Below, piece by piece: positions 48,373 to 56,972 of a DNA stretch of 64,000 nucleotides (its first letter is position 1; the number at the start of each line of letters is the position of its first letter). The notes under the pieces were generated by a model. The model was given only the letters and a program-made list of their open reading frames with translations. It had not been told where the DNA came from and did not search any database. The stretch is from positions 1-64,000 of the forward strand of contig CAYPNF010000032.1 in the NCBI GenBank assembly GCA_964411985.1, written 5' to 3'. The position numbers were made by a program, and so were the translations under genes. This DNA is from CAYPNF01 sp964411985 (lineage in GTDB: Bacteria; Verrucomicrobiota; Verrucomicrobiia; Limisphaerales; J093).

Positions 48373-48876
48373 ATGAACCTGACACAGATTACACCGGCTC
48401 AGTTCAAGCAGATCGCCACCCTGCTCGACAAAAAAGAAGCCCTCCAAGCCAAGATCACGAAGATCGACGCCCAACTGTCCGCCTTTGAAGACACCTCTCC
48501 AGCACCCACCATCGCCAAAACCCCTGGACGCAAGAAACGCAAAGTGAGTGCTGCGACAAAAGCCAAGATGGCAGCCTCACAACAAGCCAGGAGAGCTAAG
48601 AAAGAGGGCACCACCACCCCTGTCGTTGTCCCTACTGCCCCCACCAAGAAAAGAATACGTCGCCCTGCAAAAGCCAAACGTGCAGCACGAGGAGCCCTCA
48701 AGACTTCGATCATTGACCTCGTGAAAGCCTCCGGAAAATCCGGGATCACAATCAAGGACATCGCCAGCAAACTTGGGCTTAGTTACAATCGAGCCTTCGC
48801 CTGGTTCAAGACCACCGGCAAGAACGTCAAGGAAATCCAGAAAGTTGGCCCTGGAAAACATGCTTGGATAGGGTAG
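48373..48876 (+). CDS. Lys-rich H1-like DNA-binding protein with C-terminal HTH
   Basis: 167 residues from ATG 48373. A short helical N-terminus (QITPAQFKQIATLLDKKEALQAKI) leads to a Lys/Ala/Pro-rich central segment resembling histone H1 tails (TPGRKKRKVSAATKAKMAAS, then KKRIRRPAKAKRAARG). The end is a winged-helix-like domain (LKTSIIDLVKASGKSGITIKDIASKLGLSYNRAFAWF). The H1-like middle part plus the ITIKDIASKLGLS helix-turn-helix indicate sequence-nonspecific DNA binding. Such proteins are common in Verrucomicrobia and Planctomycetes. It lies between two strong terminators and is thus a single-gene unit. Confidence 0.75.
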   Translation: MNLTQITPAQFKQIATLLDKKEALQAKITKIDAQLSAFEDTSPAPTIAKTPGRKKRKVSAATKAKMAASQQARRAKKEGTTTPVVVPTAPTKKRIRRPAKAKRAARGALKTSIIDLVKASGKSGITIKDIASKLGLSYNRAFAWFKTTGKNVKEIQKVGPGKHAWIG

Positions 48877-48900
48877 GCTTGAGTCTGACACCGAATCACT

Positions 48901-48938
48901 CCCCAAGGTGTGCTTTAAGGAGGCCCCTTGGGGTTTTT
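48901..48938 (+). terminator. Rho-independent terminator
   Basis: CCCCAAGG / CCTTGGGG, 8-bp stem with a 17-base loop, followed by TTTTT, right after the H1-like gene. Confidence 0.85.
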
Positions 48939-48973
48939 CTTTGCCGCCAATGATCCAGGTCACCTAAACAAAT

Positions 48974-49570
48974 ATGCTTCCCGCCCTCATAGACCAGCTC
49001 GTAACCGCTTGCCTCCAGGTTTGCAGGACACGGCGGGAAAAGCGCACCTTGGCATTGGGCGAATACGCTGAGGTAGTCTACCAGTTGGTCCAGAAGGTCC
49101 ATGACCAATATTTGGCGAACTTTGTCCAATACCGCCGCAGATTGGCCGAACGAGGCACTCTGGCGGCGAATTTTGAGGAACTATCGGACCATCTCACCAA
49201 AGATCACAGCTTCTCCGCAGAGCAACTGGCGAAGATTATCGCTTTCATGGACATGGGTCGCCAACAAGCTGCGAGCTATGCCCGGGATGAACCCCTGATT
49301 CTTTTTGTCACTGCCATTCGCTCCTACCTCAGCTGTGCCCTCACTGAGGCTTGGGGAACCCAATACACCTCCAGGACACTCAGGGTGATGTCACCGGCGT
49401 TTCGAAACAGCCTGATTGGGCGACTGAAAAAGACCGTGGGAGAATCTACCCTGAGTGAAGATCGGAAAGTGGAGGTGGTGCTGCAAGCCTTAGATGGTAT
49501 TGTTTCAGAACTTCAATTGGCATCGGCGGCGGTCACGGCTAGTAGACTAGGGGTGGGGGCGGAGAGTTGA
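48974..49570 (+). CDS. Unknown helical protein
   Basis: 198 residues, predicted almost entirely helical (LPALIDQLVTACLQVCRTRREKRTLALGEYAEVVYQLVQKV; FSAEQLAKIIAFMDMGRQQAASYA; VEVVLQALDGIVSELQLASAAV). No family recognised. Style and strand are like those of the genes at 27.8-33.8 kb, and it may have belonged to the same module before the cassette array was inserted; that is inference. Confidence 0.55.
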   Translation: MLPALIDQLVTACLQVCRTRREKRTLALGEYAEVVYQLVQKVHDQYLANFVQYRRRLAERGTLAANFEELSDHLTKDHSFSAEQLAKIIAFMDMGRQQAASYARDEPLILFVTAIRSYLSCALTEAWGTQYTSRTLRVMSPAFRNSLIGRLKKTVGESTLSEDRKVEVVLQALDGIVSELQLASAAVTASRLGVGAES

Positions 49571-49726
49571 ATCCACCTCGACCGACGGCTTATCCGAGGT
49601 CGCGCAGGTGGTCGAGGGTCTCCCGGTCCGATCCGCTGACTTCTGGTGTATGGATTGGTGTTGCCGCCACGGCGTAGGACGCCTACCATACCGCTCGACT
49701 AGAGAGGTTGATAGAACAGGACGGAA

Positions 49727-50956
49727 ATGAAATGTTGTAAGTGCCGAAGTGAGCCACCTCCGGGTGCGCTATTCTGTCCCGCTTGCGGCAGTGTTCTGCC
49801 TGAGGGGAGTACTGGCAGCGCGATGGACACGACACCCACGTTAGAACAGGTGGTGTCGAGCTCTGATGCGGTTGCGGTCGCGTTGAGTACCTTGCCCACC
49901 CAGAACCAAGCCTTGGACACGGGGACTCGGACGCTCCCCACGGCAGGTCCAGCAGACCCGAGGGTAACGCGACGCTGGAGAACAGGCGACAAACCGCTCG
50001 GTAGGTATCGTATCCTCAGCGAGTTGGGCCAAGGTGGAATGGGGGTCGTTTACAAGTGCCACGATGAGGTGGGCGGGATCGAGGTCGCATTCAAGGCACT
50101 GCCTCCGGAGCTGTCCCACAACAGCCTGGAGATGGATGAGATACGCGAGAACTTCCGGTTGATCGAAAAACTGCATCATCCAAACATCGCGGCTGTCAAA
50201 ACGCTGGAGAGGGACCCTGAGACCGGCGACTACTACCTAATCCTTGAGTTGGTGGACGGTGTTAGCCTCCACCGTTGGCGGAAAGACAAAGGCGGTAAGG
50301 TTGCTCTGCAGCACATCTTGCCGGTGGTACGTCAGGTTGCAGACGCGCTCGACTACGCTCATAGCAGGAAGGTCATCCACCAGGACATCAAGCCCGCCAA
50401 CGTGATGCTGGGGGCCGATGGAACGGTCAAGGTACTGGACTTCGGTTTGGGGGCTCAGGTTCGGACCAGCCTATCGAGGGTCAGTCGGGTCCACCATAGC
50501 ACTTGCGGAACAGGCCCTTATATGGCGCCCGAGCAGTGGCGTGGCCAGTACCAGGACGGAGCTTCGAACCAGTATGCCTTGGCAACTATGACCTACGAAC
50601 TCCTGGCAGGACGCGTGCCGTTCGATGCGTCCGACACGCTCGTGCTTAAACATGCGATTTTGGATGAGAACCCACTAGAGGTCGAAGGGTTAGCTGATCG
50701 AGCGCGTGAAGCACTGACACGGGGTTTGGCCAAGGCGCGAGCGGAGCGTTTTGAAAGTTGTGGGTCCTTTGTCGACGCTCTGGAGTCGGTGGTCACTACG
50801 GTCTTCACTGGGCAAGAGGGAGACTTAGTGATGTCCGCCCAGCGGCACCCATCGACCGCCACAACGATGAGGTTCCATGATAAATGCATGCTCACATTGG
50901 GTTTAGCTCTCTTGATTCTCATGACGATCTTTACTCTGGTCCAGATCAAGAAATAA
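49727..50956 (+). CDS. Membrane-anchored Ser/Thr protein kinase with zinc ribbon
   Basis: 409 residues. The N-terminus has a zinc ribbon (CCKCRSEPPPGALFCPACGS, residues 3-22). Residues 92-365 form a Hanks-type kinase: glycine loop LGQGGMGVVY, catalytic Lys in VAFKAL, catalytic loop HQDIKPAN (HQD in place of HRD), DFG in LDFGLG, APE in YMAPEQ. The single C-terminal membrane helix (LTLGLALLILMTIFTLVQI) places the kinase in the cytoplasm. The His-Gln-Asp change keeps the catalytic Asp but loses the Arg used in activation-loop regulation. Typical for PknB-like kinases of Planctomycetes and Verrucomicrobia. Confidence 0.9.
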   Translation: MKCCKCRSEPPPGALFCPACGSVLPEGSTGSAMDTTPTLEQVVSSSDAVAVALSTLPTQNQALDTGTRTLPTAGPADPRVTRRWRTGDKPLGRYRILSELGQGGMGVVYKCHDEVGGIEVAFKALPPELSHNSLEMDEIRENFRLIEKLHHPNIAAVKTLERDPETGDYYLILELVDGVSLHRWRKDKGGKVALQHILPVVRQVADALDYAHSRKVIHQDIKPANVMLGADGTVKVLDFGLGAQVRTSLSRVSRVHHSTCGTGPYMAPEQWRGQYQDGASNQYALATMTYELLAGRVPFDASDTLVLKHAILDENPLEVEGLADRAREALTRGLAKARAERFESCGSFVDALESVVTTVFTGQEGDLVMSAQRHPSTATTMRFHDKCMLTLGLALLILMTIFTLVQIKK

Positions 50957-51383
50957 CCAATCTCCAGGTTCACTTACCCTGATTGTAACGGCGTGGTGAA
51001 ATTGTACTCCCAGAGAACTTGGCGTCGCTTCTTCATCGGTCAGCCCGACTAGCAGGCTAAACAAGAGGGCGCGATCTTGGCCAATCCTTGGGCTTGCGAT
51101 GATCTGGGTTTGGTGTTCTGCCACACGCTGGTTCAGCGGCATTCCCGGGGACATTAATCGGACCAGACATCAAACGCTTGCTGGCCCTGCTGGCCCCGTG
51201 GAACAGCCGGTGGGCGATATTCGCTCCAACCTCCCCACGCGTCGTAAAGCAGCCGGAGTCAACCATGGAGCACGGCGGTGATGCACTCGCATCCTCGCGC
51301 CCTCCGGTGGATGCACCGCCACCCGTATGCTCTGAACTCGCAACATTCGGCTGTGCCCAGTACAGCAGCGGTTCTTTTGTCCC
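50957..51383. other. Non-coding stretch
   Basis: About 430 bases between convergent units, without a recognisable gene or clear terminator. Confidence 0.4.
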
Positions 51384-52142
51384 TTATCGCGGGGACTTTA
51401 CGAATGCTTTGACTTCTGACAACACCACGTTCCAATTCGTGCCGCTCACGGGGAAAGTTCGCTGAAAAGTGCGATCCCCCCATCGACCAAAAACCTCGAT
51501 CGAATCCAGGGTCGGGATCACTTTACCATTGACGAAGCACTTGACTTTTACGGTGCGTGCCGAGCCCGTATTCTCCCACTCCTTCAGCTCTCGCGAATCG
51601 GGCTTGAACTCCTTGATGGACACGGAGGAGAGAGAGCTCTTAGCCGCACGCTGAAACGCTGCTTTGCGGCTCCAGTCGAGCGCGAAACTACTCTTAATGA
51701 TCGCTATATCGTACCGAAGACCGGGCCACAGGAAGTATAGCAGTAAGAGCGCTACGGAAAGCAGACCAATATACTTCTTCCACTTCCGTCGGGCATGCCC
51801 CCGTTCGCTTCTCGTCTGGTCCTCGGCAGAAACCTCGATCGTTGGAGGGGGTGCCTTTGGTTTGGCCGGATTCTTTGAGGCTCCATAGGTCGCATTTACC
51901 TTCTGCCGGAGTCTTTCTCGATGTTGCTCCGGGATAGAACCGGCTTCGCTTTCGGTCGCCTGAACCAGCGCCAACAGATCTTTGGTCGCTGCCGCCTGAG
52001 CGTGGAGTTGCGCCAATTCGGACGCAAGCTCAGGATCCTGCGCCAACGCCGACTGGAGTTCCGCGGTCTCCTCGGGGTTGCATTGGCAAGCGACGGATTT
52101 CATCGCCAGTTCGCAGAACCTCTCATGGCTGATCGGATTCAT
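51384..52142 (-). CDS. Anti-sigma factor-like single-pass membrane protein
   Basis: 252 residues. The N-terminal about 75 residues (RFCELAMKSVACQCNPEETAELQSALAQDPELASELAQLHAQAAATKDLLAL) resemble the zinc-less anti-sigma domains that pair with ECF-type sigma factors in this phylum. A linker, one membrane segment at about 122-142 (YIGLLSVALLLLYFLWPGL) and an exported beta-rich domain follow. Its start overlaps the stop of the sigma factor gene by four bases (ATGA). It is predicted to hold the sigma factor at the membrane until a signal acts on the outer domain. Confidence 0.75.
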   Translation of the reverse strand: MNPISHERFCELAMKSVACQCNPEETAELQSALAQDPELASELAQLHAQAAATKDLLALVQATESEAGSIPEQHRERLRQKVNATYGASKNPAKPKAPPPTIEVSAEDQTRSERGHARRKWKKYIGLLSVALLLLYFLWPGLRYDIAIIKSSFALDWSRKAAFQRAAKSSLSSVSIKEFKPDSRELKEWENTGSARTVKVKCFVNGKVIPTLDSIEVFGRWGDRTFQRTFPVSGTNWNVVLSEVKAFVKSPR

Positions 52143-52780
52143 ACGAGGGCAAGCAGTAGACCTAGCGCGCGCGCAGGCGCGGCAAGCAACGACCTTAGTT
52201 CGCCCGCGAGCTTTGGCTTCTGCGCCAACTCGCTGCGAATGGCGTCGATACCCCTTTTGAGGTAGACGCCAACCGAATTCTTGGCCAACCCGTGATCGAC
52301 CGACAGTTCATCGTATTTCTTGCCTCGCAGGAAGAAGTCCGTGAGCAGTTTCTTCACTTGAGGTTTAAGGTTGTCCATGAGGGCACGGATTAACTGCGCC
52401 AACTCTTTATGGCCGACCTCGGCAGAAGGGTCGTTTACCCCTGCGGGTTCATCGAAAATGTCGTCCTCCTTGTCATCCAAACTTCCCACATTTCCACCCC
52501 CTGCTTTCTTGCTGAAGTGCCGACGAAGACGGTCTATGGCGAGGCAATGCGAGATGGACGCAGCCAACGGTGGAAGGTCAGCCGCAACCTGAAGGCCTTC
52601 AACTTTTGGGATCAAACGCTCGAGCGCCTCCACTGCAACGTCTTCTACTTCCTGCGGAAGGATGCTGCGCAATTTGGATTCGGCAGCCGAGAGCGCAACG
52701 GGATAAAGGCACTCGAAGAACTGATCCCAAGCGGCACTGTCATTCCGCCGCAACGCTTCGAGATCAGGTAGATCACTCAT
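52139..52780 (-). CDS. ECF-type RNA polymerase sigma factor
   Basis: 213 residues. Region 2 reads LRRNDSAAWDQFFECLYPVALSAAESKLRSI, VEDVAVEALERLIPKV, ASISHCLAIDRLRRHFSKK. Region 4 reads LKPQVKKLLTDFFLRGKKYDELSVDHGLAKNSVGVYLKRGIDAIRSEL, with the helix-turn-helix at the end. The region-2 start and region-4 helix-turn-helix support a sigma-70-family ECF factor of the type that works with a membrane anti-sigma protein. The anti-sigma-like gene is translationally coupled downstream. Confidence 0.8.
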   Translation of the reverse strand: MSDLPDLEALRRNDSAAWDQFFECLYPVALSAAESKLRSILPQEVEDVAVEALERLIPKVEGLQVAADLPPLAASISHCLAIDRLRRHFSKKAGGGNVGSLDDKEDDIFDEPAGVNDPSAEVGHKELAQLIRALMDNLKPQVKKLLTDFFLRGKKYDELSVDHGLAKNSVGVYLKRGIDAIRSELAQKPKLAGELRSLLAAPARALGLLLALV

Positions 52781-53748
52781 TGGAGTTGCGCGAGGACACT
52801 AGTGAGGTGACTTCGCTAAGGCAAGCAAAAGCAAGTACCATCGCACGTTAGTCGAGTGGCGTCGTGGGAGAGGCAACCGTTCCTCAGGTCTGCATCCAAT
52901 TGCACCGTCTCCCTTCGCTCTGAGCCTGGCTCAGGCAGGAAAACCGAGGCTAGGACTCGAACAGGTGAGGCAGCCAGGCGACGGTGGCTAACTGGCAGTC
53001 GAGGCGCTCGGGACCTATGTGGGGAAGGCGGTACAACGACCCAACCCGACATTTAGGACGCATCCAGAGGCATTCAAGGTTGGCCGCAGCGGAGAATGGT
53101 CTGAGTCTGGGGCCGGGGCCTTGTATCCCGGGTTGTATACCCGGCGATGAAAAAAGAGTCCTGCTGGGGGTGTTTTGGAGAAAGGTCAAGAAACCCGAGG
53201 GAACGTAAGTCCTTTTGAGATCAGGTAGTTCCGTGTAAGACCTTGATTACCAATGAGATTTACAGTCTGCCCCCGTTGGCCACTTGGGTATCCTACCACC
53301 GGCGGCACCCGGTTTCCCGGGCGGGACACGCATTTAGCCAAAGTCGGGCCTCAGGCTCAAGAGGTTTTTCAAAAGCCCAGGGTAATTCGCTCGCGCTCGA
53401 AGCGAATCCAGCCTGTTTTGTGGCTCTTTCGGTGGGGCCTATGGTGACAGTGTGGTGCCCTCCCAGTTCTCAGCTTGAGCGGAATGGGGGGCTTTCGAGA
53501 ACGCGCTGGCGTTGGGCTTTTCGTCGTGATCCAAGACGGCGTTTACTCTGCCCAGATCTCTCCTTCCCGTAGTGACCCTAGGGTACTGCAAAGGATTGGT
53601 GCCAGGCGACATGCCTCGAGTTGAGTATCGCATTGCTTCCTCCCCTAAACCACTCTTTCCGGTGCGATTCAACCTGCGTCAGCGGGGTAAGATGGAAGCA
53701 GGGACGGCTGCGCTTGTCATTCCCATTGCCTTCGCCTAAGGTCCCACC
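52781..53748. other. Non-coding stretch upstream of ffh
   Basis: About 970 bases with no credible gene. It contains a tRNA-Tyr-like 5' fragment (53255-53297, listed separately). No 4.5S RNA structure was recognised with confidence. Confidence 0.4.
53255..53297 (-). pseudogene. tRNA-Tyr-like fragment (5' half, anticodon GTA)
   Basis: On the minus strand, GGTAGGATACCCAAGTGGCC starts an acceptor strand and D arm of tRNA-Tyr type. It continues through GGGGGCAGACTGTAAATCT, which is the exact tyrosine anticodon arm (anticodon GTA at 53263-53261). The variable arm, T arm and 3' acceptor strand are not found behind it. It looks like the left part of a tRNA-Tyr gene whose 3' half was lost or displaced, perhaps by an element integrated in the tRNA. 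Confidence 0.5.
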
Positions 53749-55107
53749 ATGTTTGATTCGCTGAGCAGCAAGCTGCAGAACGTTTTCCGCAACCTGCGGG
53801 GGTTGGGTCGGATTTCCGATTCCAACGTCGCGGACTCCCTTCGCGAGGTGCGGATGGCTTTGCTGGACGCGGATGTGAACTTCAAGGTGGCGCGGGATTT
53901 CATCGAGAAGGTCAAAGAAAAGGCCATTGGGGAGCAGGTGCTGCAGACCATCCAGCCTGGCCAGCAGATCATCAAGATCATCCATGACGAATTAGTGGTG
54001 CTGCTGGGGTCGGACAACGCTGGACTCCAGTTATCGGGGAACCCGGCCTGCATCCTGATGGTGGGCTTGCATGGTTCGGGCAAGACGACCTCGAGCGGCA
54101 AGTTGGGACGACTCCTGCAAAAACAGGGCAAAGCTCCGTTGCTGGTGGCGGCGGACGTGTACCGACCGGCGGCGATGGACCAACTGGCCACTCTCGGCGC
54201 CAAGCTGGAGTTGCCGGTTTTCGTGAAGAAGGGCGAGACCGACGTTCAAAAGATTGCCCGGGAAGCCGTTGAGTACGCCAAGGCTAACGTGCGGGACGTC
54301 GTGATCTTCGACACGGCGGGGCGTCTGCAAATTGACGAGCCGCTGGTTCAGGAGTTGGTGCGTTTGCGCGACCTCGTCCGGCCTTCGGAAATCCTCTTAG
54401 TGCTCGATGCCGCCACCGGCCAGGAGGCGGTGAACGTGGCGACCCATTTCGACCAGTCTCTCAAGATTACTGGGGCCATCCTGACGAAGCTGGACGGCGA
54501 CGCCCGCGGCGGTGCAGCGCTGAGCATGCGGTCGGTGACGGGCAAGCCCATCAAGTTCGTGGGTGTAGGCGAAAAACTGGAGGATTTCGAACCCTTCCAC
54601 CCCGAGCGCATGGCATCGCGGATCCTGGGTATGGGCGACGTCGTGAGCCTGGTGGAGCGCGCCGCTGAGTCAGTGGACATGGACGAGGCCCAGCGCCTCG
54701 AGGAGAAGATGCGCAAGGGCCAATTCTCCCTGAATGATTTCCTTGATCAGTTGCGTCAGATGCGGAAGTTGGGTTCCCTTGAGAGCATTGTCGGGATGCT
54801 GCCCGGTGGGGGAGAGATGTTGAAGAATGCCGACCTCTCCAAGAGCGAGAAGGAGTTTCGGCGGATGGAAGGCATGATCTGTGCAATGACCCCGCTGGAG
54901 CGCCGCCGACCTGATGTCCTCAATGCCAAACGTCGGCTGCGTATTGCCAACGGGAGCGGAGTGAAGGTATCCGAGCTCAACAACCTGTTGAACCGCTTCA
55001 ACCAGATGCAGCAGATGATGAAGAAGATGGGGAAGTTCCAGAAGATGATGTCGCGCATGGGTGGTGGCGGCGGCGGAGTACCTCCAGGATTCCTGCGTCG
55101 AGGCTAA
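53749..55107 (+). CDS. ffh: Signal recognition particle protein Ffh
   Basis: 452 residues. N domain (MFDSLSSKLQNVFRNLRGLG, DADVNFKVARDFIEKVKEKA), G domain with G1 GLHGSGKTTSSGKL, the I-box DVYRPAAMDQLATLG, G3 DTAGRL, G4 TKLDGDARGG, and the M domain from about 320 (FSLNDFLDQLRQMRKLGSLESIVGMLPG; M-rich helix; RRRPDVLNAKRRLRIANGSGV). It ends in a Gly-rich tail. It binds 4.5S RNA and signal sequences of nascent chains and delivers ribosomes to FtsY. Length is that of the family. Confidence 0.97.
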   Translation: MFDSLSSKLQNVFRNLRGLGRISDSNVADSLREVRMALLDADVNFKVARDFIEKVKEKAIGEQVLQTIQPGQQIIKIIHDELVVLLGSDNAGLQLSGNPACILMVGLHGSGKTTSSGKLGRLLQKQGKAPLLVAADVYRPAAMDQLATLGAKLELPVFVKKGETDVQKIAREAVEYAKANVRDVVIFDTAGRLQIDEPLVQELVRLRDLVRPSEILLVLDAATGQEAVNVATHFDQSLKITGAILTKLDGDARGGAALSMRSVTGKPIKFVGVGEKLEDFEPFHPERMASRILGMGDVVSLVERAAESVDMDEAQRLEEKMRKGQFSLNDFLDQLRQMRKLGSLESIVGMLPGGGEMLKNADLSKSEKEFRRMEGMICAMTPLERRRPDVLNAKRRLRIANGSGVKVSELNNLLNRFNQMQQMMKKMGKFQKMMSRMGGGGGGVPPGFLRRG

Positions 55108-55119
55108 CCAGTCTGGCCT

Positions 55120-55854
55120 ATGCCTGAGCCGGTTGCCAGCCCCTTGGTGTCCATCGTAGTCCCGCTTTATAACGAGGCGGAAAACGTGCAAGCGATGGCC
55201 AACGAGATCGTCAGCGCCCTCTCCAAACAATCCCGACCGTTCGAAGTCTTACTCGTGGACGATGGAAGCTCTGATTCAACCTGGGAATGCATCGTGCAGG
55301 CGAGCCAACGGGATTCGCGCGTGCGCGGGGTCCGGCATGTCCGCAATGCTGGACAAAGTGCAGCCGTTTGGACGGGGCTGCACGTGGCCCAGGGAGAATA
55401 CCTGGGCACCCTAGATGGGGACCTCCAGAATGATCCCGCGGAGTTCCCTCAAATGCTGGACAAGCTGGAAGGTGTGGACATGGTGTGTGGCATGAGGAGT
55501 CGCAGGCAGGACAACTGGCTCCGTAAGGTCTCGTCAGCGGTGGCACGATGGGCGCGCGCGTTAGTCCTCCGATCCAGCTTTCGTGATACCGGGTGCGCCT
55601 TGCGGGTCTTTCGGAAGAAAGTGCTGCACGCAGCCTTGCCGTTCAACGGCATGCACCGGTTCCTGCCGATTTTGGTGGCCGGGTGCGGGTATCGAGTGAT
55701 CGAAGTTCCGGTGAACCATCGTCCCCGCCAGGCGGGCGTCTCCAAGTACGGTGTTTGGAACCGCGCCTTTCGTGGCCTAGTCGACCTCTTCGGTGTCGCC
55801 TGGTTCCAGCGCCGAAGCGTGCATCCTGAGATATCCCAGCAGACGCCGAAATAG
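55120..55854 (+). CDS. Family 2 glycosyltransferase (dolichol-phosphate mannose synthase-like)
   Basis: 244 residues. VSIVVPLYNEAENVQAM, VLLVDDGSSDST, GVRHVRNAGQSAAVWTGLHVAQGEYLGTLDGDLQNDP and RSRRQDNWLRKVSSA are the GT2 motifs of the DPM1/ArnC/GtrB group, including the D-x-D (DGDLQNDP) metal site. FRDTGCALRVFRK and EVPVNHRPRQAGVSKYG complete the fold. Unlike GtrB it lacks the two C-terminal membrane helices, so it is presumably soluble or peripheral. It would transfer a sugar to a polyprenyl phosphate or a glycan. 12 bases after ffh. Confidence 0.9.
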   Translation: MPEPVASPLVSIVVPLYNEAENVQAMANEIVSALSKQSRPFEVLLVDDGSSDSTWECIVQASQRDSRVRGVRHVRNAGQSAAVWTGLHVAQGEYLGTLDGDLQNDPAEFPQMLDKLEGVDMVCGMRSRRQDNWLRKVSSAVARWARALVLRSSFRDTGCALRVFRKKVLHAALPFNGMHRFLPILVAGCGYRVIEVPVNHRPRQAGVSKYGVWNRAFRGLVDLFGVAWFQRRSVHPEISQQTPK

Positions 55855-55990
55855 CCGACTCGCTGGCGAATGTCCGTCCGTCGTCCGCCAGGTCTTGGAC
55901 TGCGGCGCCTTCAGGTGCCGCTTTCCCCCCCTCCAGCCGACGCGGTCAATTCGAACAGATTCAAAACGCAGCGCTTCGCCAATGGGAAAA

Positions 55991-56019
55991 GCGGGATGTC
56001 CTCGAGGGCATCCCGCCTT
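55991..56019 (+). terminator. Bidirectional terminator-like hairpin
   Basis: GCGGGATG (55991-55998) and CATCCCGC (56009-56016), with short TTT after it on the plus strand. It lies between the convergent glycosyltransferase and Hsp20 genes. Confidence 0.65.
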
Positions 56020-56031
56020 TCAACACACTGC

Positions 56032-56487
56032 TTATTCCGCACGGATCGTGATCTGCCTCGGTTTGGCTTCCTCAGCCTTGGGCATCGTTACCGTCAGCAC
56101 CCCGTCCCGATAGGCCGCATGAACCCCATCGGCTTTCACTGCGGTCGGGATGTAGAGAGAGCGCTGGAAGGTTCCCCAAACCCGCTCGTTGCGGTAGAGG
56201 GTAGACCCTTCAGGACGTTTCGGTTCCTGGCGTTCTGCGGTGATGGTCAGGACCTCGTCTTTCAACGTGATCTTGACGTTATCCTTCGACACGCCGGGCA
56301 GGTCCACCACCGCCACTAGTTGGTCCGCTTCCTCATAGAGGTCGACGGTTCCAGGAAAGGTGGCCGTGGTCGGATCAGATACCCTCGGTCCCTCGAGAGC
56401 GCGCCGCAGCAAGGTCTGGAGCGGTGAATAGGCGTCGAGATTCGAGGTGCCGCACACGGAAGGTTGGTAGAAGTGAACTAGTTTCAT
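56032..56487 (-). CDS. Hsp20/alpha-crystallin family small heat shock protein
   Basis: 151 residues from ATG 56487 (AAAGGA upstream). PGTVDLYEEADQLVAVVDLPGVSKDNVKITLKDEVLTITAERQEPKRPEGSTLYRNERVWGTFQRSLYIPTAVKADGVHAAYRDGVLTVTMPKAEEAKPRQITI contains the alpha-crystallin beta sandwich including the A-x-x-x-n-G-v-L motif (AAYRDGVLTVTMPK). An ATP-independent holdase that keeps unfolded proteins soluble. Its upstream region has two identical-type dyads (56660-56720) that may control it. Confidence 0.95.
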   Translation of the reverse strand: MKLVHFYQPSVCGTSNLDAYSPLQTLLRRALEGPRVSDPTTATFPGTVDLYEEADQLVAVVDLPGVSKDNVKITLKDEVLTITAERQEPKRPEGSTLYRNERVWGTFQRSLYIPTAVKADGVHAAYRDGVLTVTMPKAEEAKPRQITIRAE

Positions 56488-56659
56488 CGTTTTTCCTTTG
56501 TTATGTCGTTGTTTGTCGTCTTTGTTATTTCGATTTCGTCTTGCCAACTGTTTAGCTACTGGCATGCCACCCACTTTTGTGTGTCAGTGAATTTGGTGGA
56601 AATACCTTTGAATCAGTGTTTTAAGTGCTGAGTATCTGCTTACACCATTCTACGAAGAA

Positions 56660-56720
56660 GAGTCACAATGGCTCTATTTCCTGTTTCTGTGTGACAGTAG
56701 AATATGAGTCATAGTGGCTC
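56660..56720. promoter_or_regulatory. Two copies of a 15-base imperfect dyad, candidate operators
   Basis: GAGTCACAATGGCTC (56660-56674) and GAGTCATAGTGGCTC (56706-56720), 46 bases apart, each with GAGTCA / TGGCTC half-sites. They lie between the divergent hsp20 and oxidoreductase genes, about 170-230 bases from the hsp20 start. Neither CIRCE nor a ROSE-type element is recognisable. Confidence 0.45.
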
Positions 56721-56972
56721 ATTATGGTGTGAGTGCGGGACCATGCCGGTCCATGGTTCCCGTCCTCACCTTAGTCGCAGCCTTGATCGAAAACTTTGTC
56801 GGCCCCGAGGGGGCAGGATGCGATTCAGGTTGCGATGAAGGATCAAAGGAAGGCCTGGCTGGGAGTGGCGCGAGTTGGTTCGGGGGGGCGTGAGGGGGAA
56901 CGAGAGAGCCCGAGGCCGCTGTTTTCGCTACCAGACACTAGACTTTCTCGTTGAGGAGTGTAGGAATGGCGC

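Noticed and set aside
52940..52975. TTCGAGTCC sequence on the minus strand as the T arm of the tRNA-Tyr fragment
   Set aside because: The flanking bases do not form a T stem and the distance from the anticodon arm is about 290 bases, so it is probably a chance match.
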